From assembly GCA_027382625.1 (NCBI GenBank), contig JAJKFJ010021672.1:1-64000 (forward strand): a DNA stretch of 64,000 nt, in the 5' to 3' direction. The position numbers and the translations under genes were made by a program. Shown here piece by piece: positions 12,351-24,758 of the stretch (the first letter of the stretch is position 1; each line of letters begins with the position of its first letter). This DNA comes from Tetmemena sp. SeJ-2015 (Eukaryota > Ciliophora > Spirotrichea > Sporadotrichida > Oxytrichidae). Under the pieces are notes generated by a model. It was not told the origin of the DNA and did not search any database. It worked only from the letters and a program-made list of their open reading frames with translations.

Positions 12351-13958
12351 TCATAAGTTTAATGATTATTTGATAGGAATTGCTTTCAAAGAAGCCTTGG
12401 AGAAGAAGGAGCAGTTCTTAAGATTCCTTTAAGTCTATTATTCCTAAAACTTGAAGTGTTTCCTTATACTTCTCTATTCAATAAAGTAATATTTTTTATG
12501 CTATATCTTAATTGATAATGACATATTCGGTAGATCTAAACAATCTTTTTGCTTTAACTAAAATCTCTATTATCCTTTCCCTACATTAAGGTTATCCTCA
12601 TCTTCTTGCTCTAAATCTATATCTATAAGGTCTCTTTGAGTTTACTTTTTATGTAACTCATGCAGTATGTCTAAAGTTCCTCTTGAGTACTTCAAATTTT
12701 TTAGATTGATTTTCGTCTAGTCCCTATTAACTTTAATTTAATGATATAGTAAAATATATAGTCTCGATGGAAAAATTTATACTACAAAGTTTTATTACCC
12801 GCACTATCATTCAAATTTTCCTATCTGATTTTAGATTAATGGAAACGAAATTAATTAATTTTGAAGGTAATAGGAGTTCCAGAATTTTCATCTACTTTTT
12901 CTATCTCTTAAACTTCTATAGTAGGTTTGATCTAAACAATTTAAAATGTGTTAAATTATTTATTAATTTTCCTTCTGCGAACTGATAAACTTTGATGGCT
13001 TCTGTTTTATAAATTGCTTTAAAATGGATGCTAAATAGTTCTGTTTGTTTCTGTATTAAAAATCTCTGTATTCCTGTTATGAAGGACTAGAGAAGAATTT
13101 GAATTAGACTCGCTCATTTATAAATAGTTTGAATTAGAAGGATTCTCATTCACCTTTTAGTTTTCACATTATATTTGGATAATTTATATATCAATACATA
13201 TCTTATTGAATTCATAGGTACTAGGAGAGATCTTGTTTAGAGGTTGCCATCCTAAGGAATCACTGACCATATCAGATTGCTGATTCTGATGCTCTAACTT
13301 ATTTCCCAAGTTTTTTAGAAGTTTATTATTGCTTTGGGTAATTCTTGAGTGCTGATTTTTTCTTAAAAAGGCATTTTCATTGTGGTTTCCTCCTCCTTGA
13401 TAGTTAGGATTTAATCCTTGAGCATTTTAATTTTAATAAAGGTTTCCATTAATGGCATCTTGAGGAATGGCTGTGTAATCTTTTCCAATAGCATTGAGTT
13501 CCTACTCAAGCATATCTTCATCCAAACTAAAATATGCACTAATTCAAATTATATATTTATCCATTTAGTTAAATTGACTTTTTTCCATTAATTAGTCATT
13601 ATTCTTAGTTTTTAGTTATAAAGAGTTGATCTCTTAATCCAAGCCACCTTATCTATCCTAGGAGATAGAGTTTCCTAATCTTAGTTTCTAGCCTTGAGAA
13701 GGTTATTTATCCTTAATACAAATAAATTATTTTCTACTAGTGGTATGACTCAATTAAGCTTGAATTTATTGCTTAGATATTCTCTATGTTCCAATTTACT
13801 TTTTTACAATTTTATTTAATTAAATAAACAATTTAAGACTCCAAAGTCATTTATTCAGACTTTGAGCCGTTCATTGTGATAATTCTCTCTCGCTAAGAAA
13901 TCCTAATTCTCTCGCTCTACAAATTTTCACCATTTAAATAAATATACTGAGTATCCAT
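12351..13958 (-). CDS. Uncharacterised Q/N-rich coiled-coil protein
   Basis: Starts at ATG 13956-13958 (MDTQYIYLNGENLQSER); the reading ends at TGA 12351-12353. The middle contains heptad-like stretches: GLDQEINSLQLKTKNNDQLM, LDEDMLEQELNAIGKDY, and KLLKNLGNKLEHQNQQSDMV. The last two resemble SNARE-type helices (Qc or SNAP-25-like), but no membrane anchor was found, so this is only a suggestion. From about 13120 downward the same frame continues without TGA through a basic, S/N-rich part, so a second gene beginning at MSESNSNSS (about 13120) is an alternative. Introns lie near 13530 and 13800. Confidence 0.5.
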
Positions 13959-13989
13959 GTTAGGTTGGAATTATTTAATTAAAGCTCCT

Positions 13990-15430
13990 ATTTATACTAA
14001 TTACTGGCAGCTATGATGGAAGAAATTATTAACTCTGACTAACCACTAGACTAGAAACTTAACAATCCTGGCTGATTTTAAAAATATTTTTAGTCAAAAC
14101 TTCTTATGAATAAATTGATGATGTGTCTTTAGCCTCTAGAATCAACAGACCTAAAAATTCCCTCTTAAAATTATTGAGAAAAAAATTAAATCTTGTTTTC
14201 TAATTTAGGTATTAAAGCTACTTTCTTAATTTTGGTTTAGCAAGATTGAGGATGAATTTAGATGATTTTATCGAGCAAAATTTATTTAGTGTTCTTAGGC
14301 TCTGATTGTGGAGTTAATAATTGGCTCAGAATTTCCTACGATTATCATCCTACGCTATGGCTGATTCACCCTCTTTTTTCTAGGCTTTATTACATCTTGA
14401 AAAATCCGTTTATAAGCTCATTTATAAGAAAATTAATTTTATTAAAATCCAAGAACTGGTGTTTGTATAAATAAAAGTATTGAAATTTGATTTAAGTTGT
14501 TGCCTTCTATTTAAAGAGAGAGTTCATTTTAAGTCACTTTTATAAATTCTTTCGATTTATTAACTTCCTTCTGTCTCAGGCCCCTTCTTTGCGATATAAA
14601 TAAATAGTCAAGTATTTTTATATCAATTAATTCGATTTAGTTTTGTACATATTTACTTGTTCAATTGTGGTGTTGTCGTTTAGTAAATCAGAATACTCCC
14701 CTTTCTGTTTTTAAAAACTCAAACTGGAATCATCTTCCTCTACATTATTTAAAAACTTGAATAATAAATGGAGTATTAAATCTAGGATAGTAGGATATTT
14801 CTGATTGTTGAGAAGCATATTATTTTCCCAAGCATGCGATGAGTTTAGGGCTTCCAGATTTAATTTGGATTATTGCATTACTCTAAATCTTTAGCTTCTA
14901 TGTGCCAGCCCTTTAAAAATTATCTGATAGTGCAATAAATATATGTTTCAGAATTTAAGATAAACCCTGAAAGTTTTGGGTGAGTCTTTGCATTGAGCTG
15001 TTCATTAACTTTTATTACATGAGCTGTAAAAGAGGTAGCTTGAGTTTGTAAATCAGTGTCGTTTGTCAAGGTATGGCAAAGCTCCTCATCATCCTCATCC
15101 CATTTATCAAATAGTTAACAGTTACCAATTATAAAAATGCAATTGGAGAAGGAATCATTCCAGCATGTTAATTAAAAATAAATCTTATCTCTCAAAGAAC
15201 TAAATATGTTCGGTTGCCATTCGATTTAAATGTGATTTCTTTAAAGTGTAGTGGAGATATTGAATTTTGAAAGTTTAACTTTTAATTATTGTTTGAGTGT
15301 TGGAATACCTCTCTTTAATAAGAATTTTAGCATATTTAATAAAGTTATTGCCAATGCTTTTAATCAAGCATAAAGCCGCGTCACTCCCACTATTATCATA
15401 ATATTAGCAGCTCGTTTTGAGAGTGTTCAT
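13990..15430 (-). CDS. Uncharacterised protein
   Basis: Probable start at ATG 15428-15430 (MNTLKTSCQYYDNSG). Convincing coding stretches follow: SDAALCLIKSIGNNFIKYAK, then CWNDSFSNCIFIIG and KWDEDDEELCHTLTNDTD around 15060-15150, ending in leucine-rich helical sequence (TILDLILHLLFKFLNNVEE near 14760-14800; FLINELINGFFKMQQSLEK near 14400). The alpha-helical, Leu-rich character with an acidic loop recalls HEAT-type solenoid proteins, but I cannot identify a family. The 3' end is not well defined and may run close to or into the next gene's start at 13958. Several short introns are needed. Confidence 0.5.
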
Positions 15431-15531
15431 ATCATTTATATAATTCCAGAATTATTCTGATCTTATTTCTCAGATAAAAATTTGAAAAAGAGATTGAATT
15501 AAAAATTAAAACGCTAATTTGAGCAAAAGAA

Positions 15532-15603
15532 GGGGTGATCCGGGAATTGAACCCGGGACCTCTCGCACCCTAAGCGAGAATCATACCACTAGACCAAACA
15601 CCC
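15532..15603 (-). tRNA. tRNA-Pro (AGG)
   Basis: A complete 72-nt cloverleaf on the minus strand. The acceptor stem pairs GGGTGTT with ATCACCC (one T-T mismatch), the anticodon stem TCTCGC pairs with GCGAGA around the loop TTAGGGT, giving anticodon AGG (plus-strand 15569-15571), and the T arm contains GGTTCAATTCC. The discriminator base is C, no intron is present and no CCA is encoded, as in eukaryotic tRNA genes. It lies in the gap between two minus-strand protein genes. Confidence 0.95.
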
Positions 15604-15834
15604 ATGTTAGAGGTCTACCTGTTTTTCCGTCCTTTATCCTTCGACACAAAGAGTGCATCGCTATATAATCTTAGTTAGCCACAGAGGATCAAATTCAAAG
15701 TTGACAAATTATAGACTTAATTTAGAAAGAGTTTCTGAAAAGGAGAAAAGAAGAGCTAATGATTTATTATTTAGAGAATTAATAACCATTAATTTATTGA
15801 TAACTTGCAAAGATATTCAACCACATAGACATGC

Positions 15835-18072
15835 TCAAGATCTGCCGAAGAAACCTGTGATTTTAGAGAACAATCCTCCCTGAACTTTATATTTTCCAAT
15901 GGCTTCATCGAGTGAGGGGTAGGAAACATAAGTGCCTGCTAAATCGAAGAACTGAGGGGTAGCTGGAACTGACTAGAACTTTGGCACGGGATTGACTAGT
16001 TTGAATGTCTTTGAAATCTTTAGTTTGTCTACCTCTATTGCCTGCTTATCTCCGATTGTGTTAGTTATTGAAACATTTTTGCCCTCTGACTCTAAAAAGT
16101 CAAGCTTATCATCAGTAATCTGAAGCATAAATAACATATCTTGCATATAAACTTTACCAAAGCTTCTTGGATGTATTGACTTTCTATTAGCCTTGGCCTG
16201 TGAAGAGTACATCATACAAATTATCGAACTTGACTTGTTTAGTGGTGCCTTCTCCAGATGCTGAATCGACATTCAGACCTTGCAATTCACCTTGCACCTT
16301 CAGCAACTCTTCCTATTGTTGATGGAGCAACTTGGCGTGGCATTTTACAATGAGATAGTTGAGACTAGTCAGAAGATTTTCCTCTAAGTCCTAAAGATCG
16401 CGCTTGATCTTCTGTCCTTGAAGACTGTTCTTTTGTGCGAATTCAATAGTGTGCTCAATATCTGCGCTGACTTTCTATAGTACTAAGTAGGAAAAAATTG
16501 AGTATAAACCATTTAGTAGGCATCCTAATAGCTGCGGTCGTTTGCATAGTGAAGGCCAACGTAATATCTGATATGAGTAGTGTAGAGTGATTCATAGAAC
16601 TCATACTCAAGGGCCTTGAAGGGATCGAGAGAATCTTTCTCCATAGTTGCTATTTATCTTTGAGCTCTTAACGCCTTTTCGAAGAATCTAACCACATTCT
16701 AAGGTCTCAGTTCTGACTTAAATGCATAATAATTATATCTAGCCTTCAGTCTTTGATGAGAGCCAAAGATGGAATTCAGGTCAATCTTTTTTGCTAGAGT
16801 GCGAGCCTGGAGTAGGTTTCTTTCTATAGCAGACTGCTGTTTAAGTCTCTGGACATAGTTGATTAGAATATTATAGAGCTATCCAGATTACTCAGAGCGC
16901 TTGGATTCTTCAGCTTTCTCTTTTTTAATTACAAGCACTGCATCTTCCAAAATGTTGACAAGCTGAAGGTAGTTCTTAAAAATTAAACTTCTTGATTTGA
17001 GTGCCAGCCTCGAATGACGAGCTCTCTTAGAGCTGTTGTATATCATGCATGTGGCTCTCTACTCTCTTGAAAACTTATTTGAGCTTGTCCGTCTTAAGTG
17101 GAACAGTTTTTCCATTATAAGTGACTTCATCAATCTTTTCTATTTACTCCTTTCTGCTCTCACTCTTCTGCTTTATGATTTAATCCTCAAGCTCTTTTTT
17201 CAGGCAACAAAATAAATATTTATTTTCTAAGGATAGTTGATTATCAAGGAATCTAAGTATTTTTGCTCCTCTTCCTTAGAAAGCATACCCTTGATACTGA
17301 AGGAACAAAGTCTGAGGAGAGTGTCGATCTGACTAACTTTTTCCTTATAAATGATGGCCTCAAGAGAGTCCTTGTGCTCTGCAATTTTCTCGTATATGAT
17401 CTTCGACCTCAGCAAGTTATCAAGGGCCTGCTGATAATTCTTAATCTCCATTTCATACACTGCTAACATACTTTATAGTAAGGATCAGTCTTAAATAGTA
17501 AGTATAAATTATTACTGGTGACATATGCCTCCACTTCCTTTTGCTGATAGCCGTCTAGTGACTGCTGGGCAACTTCGAGCAAGTATTTAGCGGCAGCATG
17601 AGCCTTCTCTAATCTCTTTCTAGCGTGGAACTTTAGCCTGTTTGGATTTCTTGAATTCATTTATGAGGCAGCTGCATCTTTACAACTAAAGTGAGAATTA
17701 GTGAGTGTGAGAGTAATAATCTTGATTTAGCTTGTTTGTTGACACTCCTTGTGCACTAACTATCTGTCTCATCTGCATGCCATGTGCCCAGTTTGCCTCG
17801 CACTTAAATACTTGTACGAGCAAGTACTTATTGTTCTTAGATGCTTCCGCTGAAGTAACTGGCTTCTTTTAAAACTGCTTCTTGCCTTGAGTGAACTTGA
17901 GCGACTTCCTAATGCGATAAATTCTTCTCACGCAGTATTTGTGGTAGCGACCATAATCATTGTGTCTGAGGCCATTCTGATTCTGAGCAGACTTAACCAA
18001 GATTAATAAATCCTAGATGGCGTTCCTGAATTTTTCCTCCTCCTATTGCTCTTTAAGTTTACAATAAAACAT
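15835..18072 (-). CDS. SRP68: Signal recognition particle subunit SRP68
   Basis: Starts at ATG 18070-18072 (MFYCKLKEQQEEEKFR) and ends at TGA 15835-15837. SRP68 binds SRP RNA and SRP72 and helps retain nascent secretory chains at the ER membrane. Family signatures run the whole length: the RNA-binding N terminus (NGLRHNDYGRYHKYCVRRIY, then RIRKSLKF), a basic segment LKFHARKRLEKAHAAAKYL, the TPR-like region with LLRSKIIYEKIAE, and the conserved C-terminal tail ATPQFFDLAGTYVSYPSLDE ending KITGFFGRS, the SRP72-contacting motif. The end at TGA is therefore secure and is one of the best calibrations of the stop codon in this window. TAA and TAG occur inside as Gln. At least one intron lies near 17660-17720 and others between 16270 and 17230. 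Confidence 0.95.
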
Positions 18073-18419
18073 GTCTTATTATAGTATTTAAACCCCTGAA
18101 AGAATGTTTAGTTTGAAGTGATTAATTATAATTAATTTCTTAAAATGAATAGAACTTTTGATTTGAGATAATAATATTTTCTAAATTTAAAAACATCTAG
18201 GTGACTCTTCTATTTTTTGAGATTGGCGCATCTCTTTATGGTGAGTTCTAATGAGACAATTTGAGAAAAAAACAAAATTATTTTTTTAACTGATTTCATT
18301 ACTAGCTGCTGACCAATAATAATTTGCAAAATGTGGCCACAAAATTTATTTAAAAATAATTATCATTGCTAATAGTTTCACTAAAATTTTTTAAAAATAT
18401 AAAGTCAATTGACTATTCA
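18073..18419. other. AT-rich intergenic region upstream of SRP68
   Basis: No supported gene. The minus strand is open, and a short segment (HHKEMRQSQKIEESPRCF near 18210-18260) could be the last exon of the small acidic gene to the right. Otherwise A/T-rich sequence that presumably contains the SRP68 promoter; no element could be recognised. Confidence 0.4.
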
Positions 18420-18690
18420 TACTTTTAATGCTATGGGTTTAATTATCTTGAACTTGATCTTCCTACTACTGAGACTACTCCGCAGTGGTAGTATCTATCT
18501 GCATGCTATCTAAAAATAAATTATAATAGTTCAACTCAATTCATTTAAATATATTCCTACTCTTTAAATATAATTAATTTAGTTGATCTTAACTTTCCAT
18601 ATTATCAAAGAATATTATAAATTAAACAAGTTAGTGTCTCTGATTTATATCACTTTTATCACTGTCAGATTCACTCCCATGCATCATCAT
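18420..18690 (-). CDS. Small acidic Q-rich protein (tentative)
   Basis: Minus-strand ATG at 18688-18690 reads MMMHGSESDSDKSDINQ, then after an AT-rich intron the segment MQIDTTTAEQSQQQEDQVQD. The composition (Ser, Asp, Gln, Glu) is coding-like and unlike the flanks. The 3' end is not defined and might reach about 18200. It is arranged divergently with the SHIPPO-repeat gene that starts at 18812. No function can be inferred. Confidence 0.35.
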
Positions 18691-18811
18691 ACTCAGAAGT
18701 AAAGTAGTGAAAATCCTCAGTTTTATTTTATTTACTAATTAAAAATATTAGATATTTCTTCACTACCTCAATAAATTATAATTAAAGTCCCACCTGTTGT
18801 TATAACTCATT

Positions 18812-21800
18812 ATGGCAGATAATCATCAATAACAATTTACTCATTAGCCAGCTATCTAAAATATCAAATTTAGACTTAAAAATATTCATCAAAAAATTAT
18901 TTTAATCTTGGATCAGTCAGGAGTTTTCTAGGCAAGTCCTGTCGAGAGGAACCAAGCTGTTGCTTTTTCATAAAACCAACTCGCCCTCTAAAACTAGAGA
19001 TACTAGGTAACTAAAATCACTCCTGATATATAGGTTTAATGAGAATATTTTTGTAGTAAAACTACGATCAACTTATGACAGGGCTAAGATTTTCAGGCCA
19101 AGACTAGTTTAAGTTCAATTAAATGAAGCCCAAGTCAAAGAGAAGAATCTAATCAGCCACCAGAAGGTCTTAAATAAAAAAATGCTATAATGCTCCAGTC
19201 CCAGGCAACAACAAAAATGGTACACATGTATATCATCTCATTTTGTTATAACTCTTTGCTAAGAACTTCAATGACTAAATTAGCCACAGCAAGTAAAAAT
19301 AGGCGTTATCAAGAACAGGTAATTATAAATAATAAAATCCTCACTTTTCAAAATATGACTTCGCTTATAGCTTGGCTCTACTGTCTTCAACGAGTTCAAA
19401 GTGGGCCAGGAGTGCTCTACAACAGCAATAGCAACTATTTCTCTTAAAATTACAATTCAAAGGTAGCTCTTCAGTCGCAAGGAGGTGCCACATCAACCAC
19501 AGCCATATCTTAAATCACTTCATTCAATCATTTCCTCAAAATCTTAGTCTTAATTACAACAGGTAGCCGATTACTAATCAATGGATAGAAAAGTAAACTC
19601 AGGATTGCTAAATCCATCCTCTCAACCTGACTCAATCATATTACCAAATTAAAGTAGTTGTTATTGATCACTTTTGAACAGCAAAGAGCAGGACTGCAAT
19701 CTGCGGGAGCCATGAATTCTAACCAGCATCACAATATGCACTCATTCCAATAGCCTCTCAACTAGAGTTAATTTAATTTAACTTTATCAATTCAGATTTA
19801 AAGTATGATAGAGCAGCGCCTTTTCAATTTACCCTTAGTCTCATGCTACCCAAAATTTCAGCTCATCTGATAATCTAAACAGCTCTAACTTCATTCAGCA
19901 GCAAACCACTACAGCTTAGAGTATTGAGAATCCTCCTACAGACTCACCATCTGCAGCACAGTTTAAATCCTGCATTAGGCATATTCTTTATTTGTGTAAA
20001 TGAAGTATCAACAAAGGAACCCTGCTAGAAGATTGAAGCAGAAACTTGGAAAGTCAAGCAGAGGAGCGAGATATATGCAGAACTCTTACCTTACTCAAAC
20101 TACTTCTTTCAACAACTTAGCTCAGCCAACCTTTATTGAATCTGGTAACCCATCTATCCCTAAACAGGGCACTATGACTGCATCCTAGCTATATTATTTC
20201 TACTTTAGATTTTAGCTTTAGACTATTCATTAACCAATCAAGTACATAGATTACAACTAGTAAAGATCCCCAAGGCCTTTAGTTCCTGGATCATAATTCA
20301 ATAACTAGCAATCTCAGCCTAAGTTCAGATTCCAAGCCAAGAGAAAGTCAAATTAAACTGCAGGAGGTGCAATTATGATAAGGATTAAATTTGATATCCG
20401 ATTAAATCTTAATTCAAATTAGCTATTTAAAAATTCTATGGACAATTATATCATTATGAAACAGAAACAAGTATGAATGAATTAAATCATATTCTATTAA
20501 GATACTTCTGAAATTAAGTGATATTTAAATGCTGCTTATCTGCACATCAAGATAAATTACGAATTTGAGGAAAATATATGTGATAACGCTTAAAAAGAAG
20601 AAAGAAAAATAAGTCAATATTTTATTGAGCACAGAGTTATCCCTAAATTTAAAGAAGCAAAGAAATTTATAAGCTGATTCTATTCTAATTATAACTCATC
20701 ATCTTCAGGAGCTTAATTGAAATCCAGGATGCATAAAACTGCTCTTTCTATGAGCGCAGAGAGAAGGCAATCTCTTGAATCAAAAGCATAATTTTCAAGT
20801 CATTTGCAAACTCTCTAGCACAGAAAGGATAAAATCAAAAAGCAATAAATTAAATTCTTCTAAGGATGGAATGCTTGAAAATGATGAACACAGCGCCGAA
20901 CCTTATCGCGCTCCTGGGGATTATAATGTGGAATAAATTACAGGCAACAGACGAATTGTGCAATCCAATATCAAGTCTCAGCCAAAGTACTCATTCTCAA
21001 AATCAATAAGACCAGATTTTGACATAGTCATTTTATAATTCCCTCATTTAGTGAGAATCTATTTGACTTAAATAAAACTTAGATAATTTCGAACCTAAAG
21101 AAGCTAACCTAACTGGTGGCTTCTTAAAAATCAGATACCTAGAATTCAATAGCCCTACGAGGCTCGCTTTCGTTTATTACACCAGGAGTTGGCGATTATG
21201 ATATTGATAAAGATGTCTGTGAGAGAGAAGATCTCCAGTTTGCGCTATCGGAAATCAAGAACGATTTAAAAAGGCCTCCTCACAGTAGCGATACATCACA
21301 AATTTGCCAGTCTACTATTAGTCAAATCTAGACGAAACCGGAAAGCCTAAAGTTCCCATGGGAATAATTAACCGTACTACTCGCTTTAAGCATCTTGAAA
21401 ATCAAACTTCCCCAGGGCCCGGTGATTATGATACTCAAGTCTTCAAATCATTATCGAAGGGAGAATTTTCAATATTAACAGGTGGCACAATGGGAAATAC
21501 TTTATCACCAAGGCAAAAGAGCACTCTTACTCCATTCTCAGCAAGTATGAACACTCTTAATTCTACCTCTAGGAGATAGTATGAGAAACTTTTTGTTAGG
21601 GAGAATGAGAAAGCCTTGCTAAATAGAATTGGACCTGGTCCTAGTTACTATAAATTTGAGGATTGTAATCAGAGCTTCAATTAAGAAAAACATCGATACT
21701 CTATTCCAAAGGTATAACATTACTAGCTGTCTTATTAACATTTATAGACTGATCGTAAAATCCAACTCAAAGATTGGGAGAAAGAGCCAAAGCTGCCCAT

Positions 21801-22010
21801 TTCTCATGTTGCTGACGTGAGAGATGAATTAAACACTTTATATAAAACCGCTTCTAAAGCAGTCATTCCTAAATTTTAGAAAAAGTTCGATCCAAGAAAG
21901 AGTAAGTTAATTGTATTTATTTACTTAATTTAGTGACTGGACTGCATGATACGATGTGGAGGAAGGGAGTTATCATTCAGTGAAAATATATAAATATATA
22001 TTAATATCAG
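18812..22010 (+). CDS. SHIPPO-repeat (ODF3/STPG-like) axonemal protein
   Basis: Starts at ATG 18812 (MADNHQQQFTHQPAIQN). The first two thirds are Q/S/N rich, partly basic. The C-terminal third carries SHIPPO (PGP-Y) repeats: YRAPGDYNVEQITGN near 20910, TPGVGDYDIDKD near 21190, TSPGPGDYDTQVF near 21410, RIGPGPSYYKFED near 21630 and AWYDVEEGSYHS near 21950, each followed by the usual basic or aromatic stretch. Such proteins lie on or inside axonemal and cortical microtubules of cilia and sperm tails. Introns include 21710-21747 and a 28-nt intron near 21907-21934. The exact 3' end is unclear: the last SHIPPO frame runs on into MDQMTDIMNF of the next gene, so the two entries could be one long gene. 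TGA encodes Trp within AWYDVEEG. Confidence 0.75.
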
Positions 22011-22016
22011 AAATCA

Positions 22017-24228
22017 TGGATTAAATGACAGATATAATGAATTTTTCTGCCTCTTAGATTTTTGTCTTAATTTTTCAAAATTAAAGGGTAAAGTTGAAAC
22101 TGCAAAAGAATCAATTAAAAAGCTGATAAAGTACCTACATAGACATTATCCTTAATTAGGCTGCTGGAGAGAAGGCATTTGAATAAATTTAATTTAAGAA
22201 AAGCACTACTATCTTAGATGGAGTATTAAAAGCATATGAATTCAAGAATGCGGATGCGGAAATCTCGTTTCCCAGATGTAGATATGATGGGTATAGAATA
22301 AGCCCAGGCTCCTTCTCATGAAGAATAGAGGGAGAAGAAAGCTAATGTCTTCAGATCTAAATATACTATAAATCAAGGATTTCATGAAATATAATTTAAG
22401 TTTTCTCAGTTTATAAAAAGATGTCCTCTCTTGTTCAGGACGAGATGGAGGCATTTCAATCGAAGAAGAAGCAAATTAACCATCGTCATTTTGCTTAAGT
22501 TCAAAATTAGCAAAATTCTCAGATGCAATAGCTCTTAAATAAAGTTTATAAATTCACCCAAAAAAATTACTCTAAGTTGGAGTAAATCATTAGCATGCTT
22601 AAAACAATGATGCCATGTCTCCTGTCGCTAATTAAAGGAAGAACTATAGTAGGAATTTTAATTAAAATTGATGATTGATTAAAATAATAAATGGAGAGTT
22701 GCAACTTCTTGTCAAATGAAATCGCAGATTTGCCCCCTGATCTGCAGATTGTTCGATAGAGAATCAAAATTTAATATGAGTTTCTTCTTTTAATATTCTT
22801 CACATCACCTCTCAGCAGTGAGATATTACTCGCGCATTCTTCCTTATCCTCATCATCTTCGTCTGAACTTGTGTCGCTTATAACTCTTGACCGAGCACTC
22901 CCATACAAAAATTGCAAGGATGAATATTTCTTAGAATTATATGTTGAATCGAATGGTGTAATTATTATTTAAATTTGACACACTTCAACTGCCACTCATT
23001 TACTCCATTTTAAGTTAATATCCAATTTAATTATCTTTTTTATTAAATTCTCAGCTATAATAGATTTAGGCGGAAGAGAAAAAGAAGAAAAAATCAAAGC
23101 ATCACCAACAGTTAGATGCTATTTAAGAGAACTCTATCGCAGATATTCACAGCGGAAATGACTTGATGATACCATCTTCAGACATGAAGAGCAACCTATA
23201 AAAGGATAAAACGCCTGCAATATACAATGCAAATACATTAGCTGGGAATCAAAGTCCCTTACCCTTGCTCCAAAATAATGCAGTGTATCAAGATTTTGAT
23301 TTGAATATACACAGGGATGAAGTGACGTCTCATCCTCTAAAATTAAACTCAGTTGCAGTAGATCCCTTTTAAATTGGTCCTTATTATACAATTTCATATA
23401 AGCACATGAATTAACTCTAAAAATAATTTTTCTCTGTTAAAAATTTCAAAGATTTTAATAAGATGGTATATGTATAATATGCCTTATAATAAATACAGCG
23501 GATTTATTCTTCGTAAAAAATTATTATTTGCTTAAGATCGTAATTTTATAAAATGACATGAATTCAATCATAATAAACATCTATAAGAATTAGTTTTTTT
23601 AATTAATAAACGAACCCTGTGAATGATAAACCTATATCAACTCTAGAATTTGAGCCACCTTACTCAAATCCATTGGAATATTTGGAGAGTATTTCCACAT
23701 CAGTAGATTTGAAGAGAGATCTTGGGTTTTATGAAATAGATAGGTCAATCAATTTATTTTAAAAAATTATTAATTTATTATCAGTACAGAGAAGATGAGT
23801 TTCGTCGGAATAAAGATTTTGCCTTAATCACTATAAAAAGCTTATGGGGGCAAGCATTCAATTTATCGCAATTTTTTTTAAGCAGTATTTGATCAGGTGT
23901 TACAGTTCTGATAGGAAAATTTTTGAGATGCCTTTGGGTAAGTACTTCTTCTTCTCCTCAACTTTTAGCTTCCCTATAAAAAGCTGTTTCTTATTATGAT
24001 ATTTATAGAGAGTATTCCAGCTCATGTAGATTGCTACAGATCAGTGTTTGCATATGTGCTTTTGGAAGATGCCACAAAGTTTATGCGATGGATCTTTCTT
24101 CTTTTATTAAACTCCCTGACGGGAAGATATCACTTTTTTAAATTGTCGATATTTATTTTAAGTCATCAGATCGACCCTCTAGAAAGAAAGTCAATGATTT
24201 TATATAATTTATTGTTCAAATCCTTTGA
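22017..24228 (+). CDS. Uncharacterised protein(s), partly coiled coil
   Basis: Plus-strand coding sequence is clear although the gene limits are not. Possible start ATG 22017 (MDQMTDIMNFSASQIF, then a 23-nt intron to GKVETAKESIKKLIK). Further on: AQAPSHEEQREKKANVFRSK near 22310; a coiled coil (EMEAFQSKKKQINHRHFAQ, then YSKLEQIISMLK) near 22440-22600; KKKKKSKHHQQLDAIQENSI near 23090; DLMIPSSDMKSNLQKDK near 23180; FEPPYSNPLEYLESISTSVD near 23670; and VYAMDLSSFIKLPDGKISLF near 24090. A plausible stop is TGA 24226-24228. It may be one gene or two, and it may be continuous with the SHIPPO-repeat gene. No domain was recognised. Confidence 0.45.
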
Positions 24229-24282
24229 TTAAATTATTTTGGATTTCTCTCAAATTATGACAGGTAATTCTCAGCCAAATTT

Positions 24283-24577
24283 ATGACTGCTCATTATTCA
24301 AACAACTATACTAATCCTTTCCTATAGATCCAATTAGATTCTAGCATTAATATGTATTCTAATGAAATATTTTAAGCATTAAATGTTCAGTCCTCAACTA
24401 ACAAGTAAGAAAATATTCTCTGTGTTTTTATGCATTTTAGTTAAGAGCTTCAAGTTGGGTATCTTTAGAGATGGACTGATGAAGTTCGTATTTTTAACTG
24501 ACATGCAACTCTATATCATGCCTTTCACTTTTGATACAAGTAAACCCAGACCCAGCTAAACAAAAACCTTAGTATGA
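24283..24577 (+). CDS. Small uncharacterised protein
   Basis: ATG 24283 reads MTAHYSNNYTNPFLQIQLDS; a GTAAG...TTTTAG intron near 24405-24440 then leads to FKLGIFRDGLMKFVFLTDMQ and LYIMPFTFDTSKPRPSQT, ending at TGA 24575-24577. About 85-95 residues. No family recognised. The reading is supported by sensible composition on both sides of a well-formed intron. Confidence 0.4.
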
Positions 24578-24758
24578 TTAACTTGTAACCCTTTAAAAAA
24601 GAAATGAAGAGGATGAAATTAAAATTTAAAAAAAGCCAAAAACAAATTAAATTTAAAATTAATTTTTAAAAAAATTTCATAAATTTAATAAATTAATATG
24701 CACCCCCCTTGCAGCTTTAAAAATTGAAGAAGAAAAAAAAAGCCCCTGAATATTTAAA
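24578..24758. other. Low-complexity A-rich spacer
   Basis: Poly-A-rich tracts and near-repeats of AAATTTAAA-type sequence with a short C-run (ATGCACCCCCCTTGC near 24700). It separates the small gene from the large channel gene. I see no gene or recognisable element. Confidence 0.5.

Noticed and set aside
12180..12432. Plus-strand reading LTKFGKDWENIES resembling a SANT/Myb helix
   Set aside because: Only one short motif is seen; the minus strand carries the longer, better-supported coding sequence running to TGA 12351.
22567..22920. Minus-strand frame with an acidic SSDEDDEDKEE segment
   Set aside because: The plus strand gives a longer continuous coding reading through the same interval; the acidic stretch is the complement of a Ser run.
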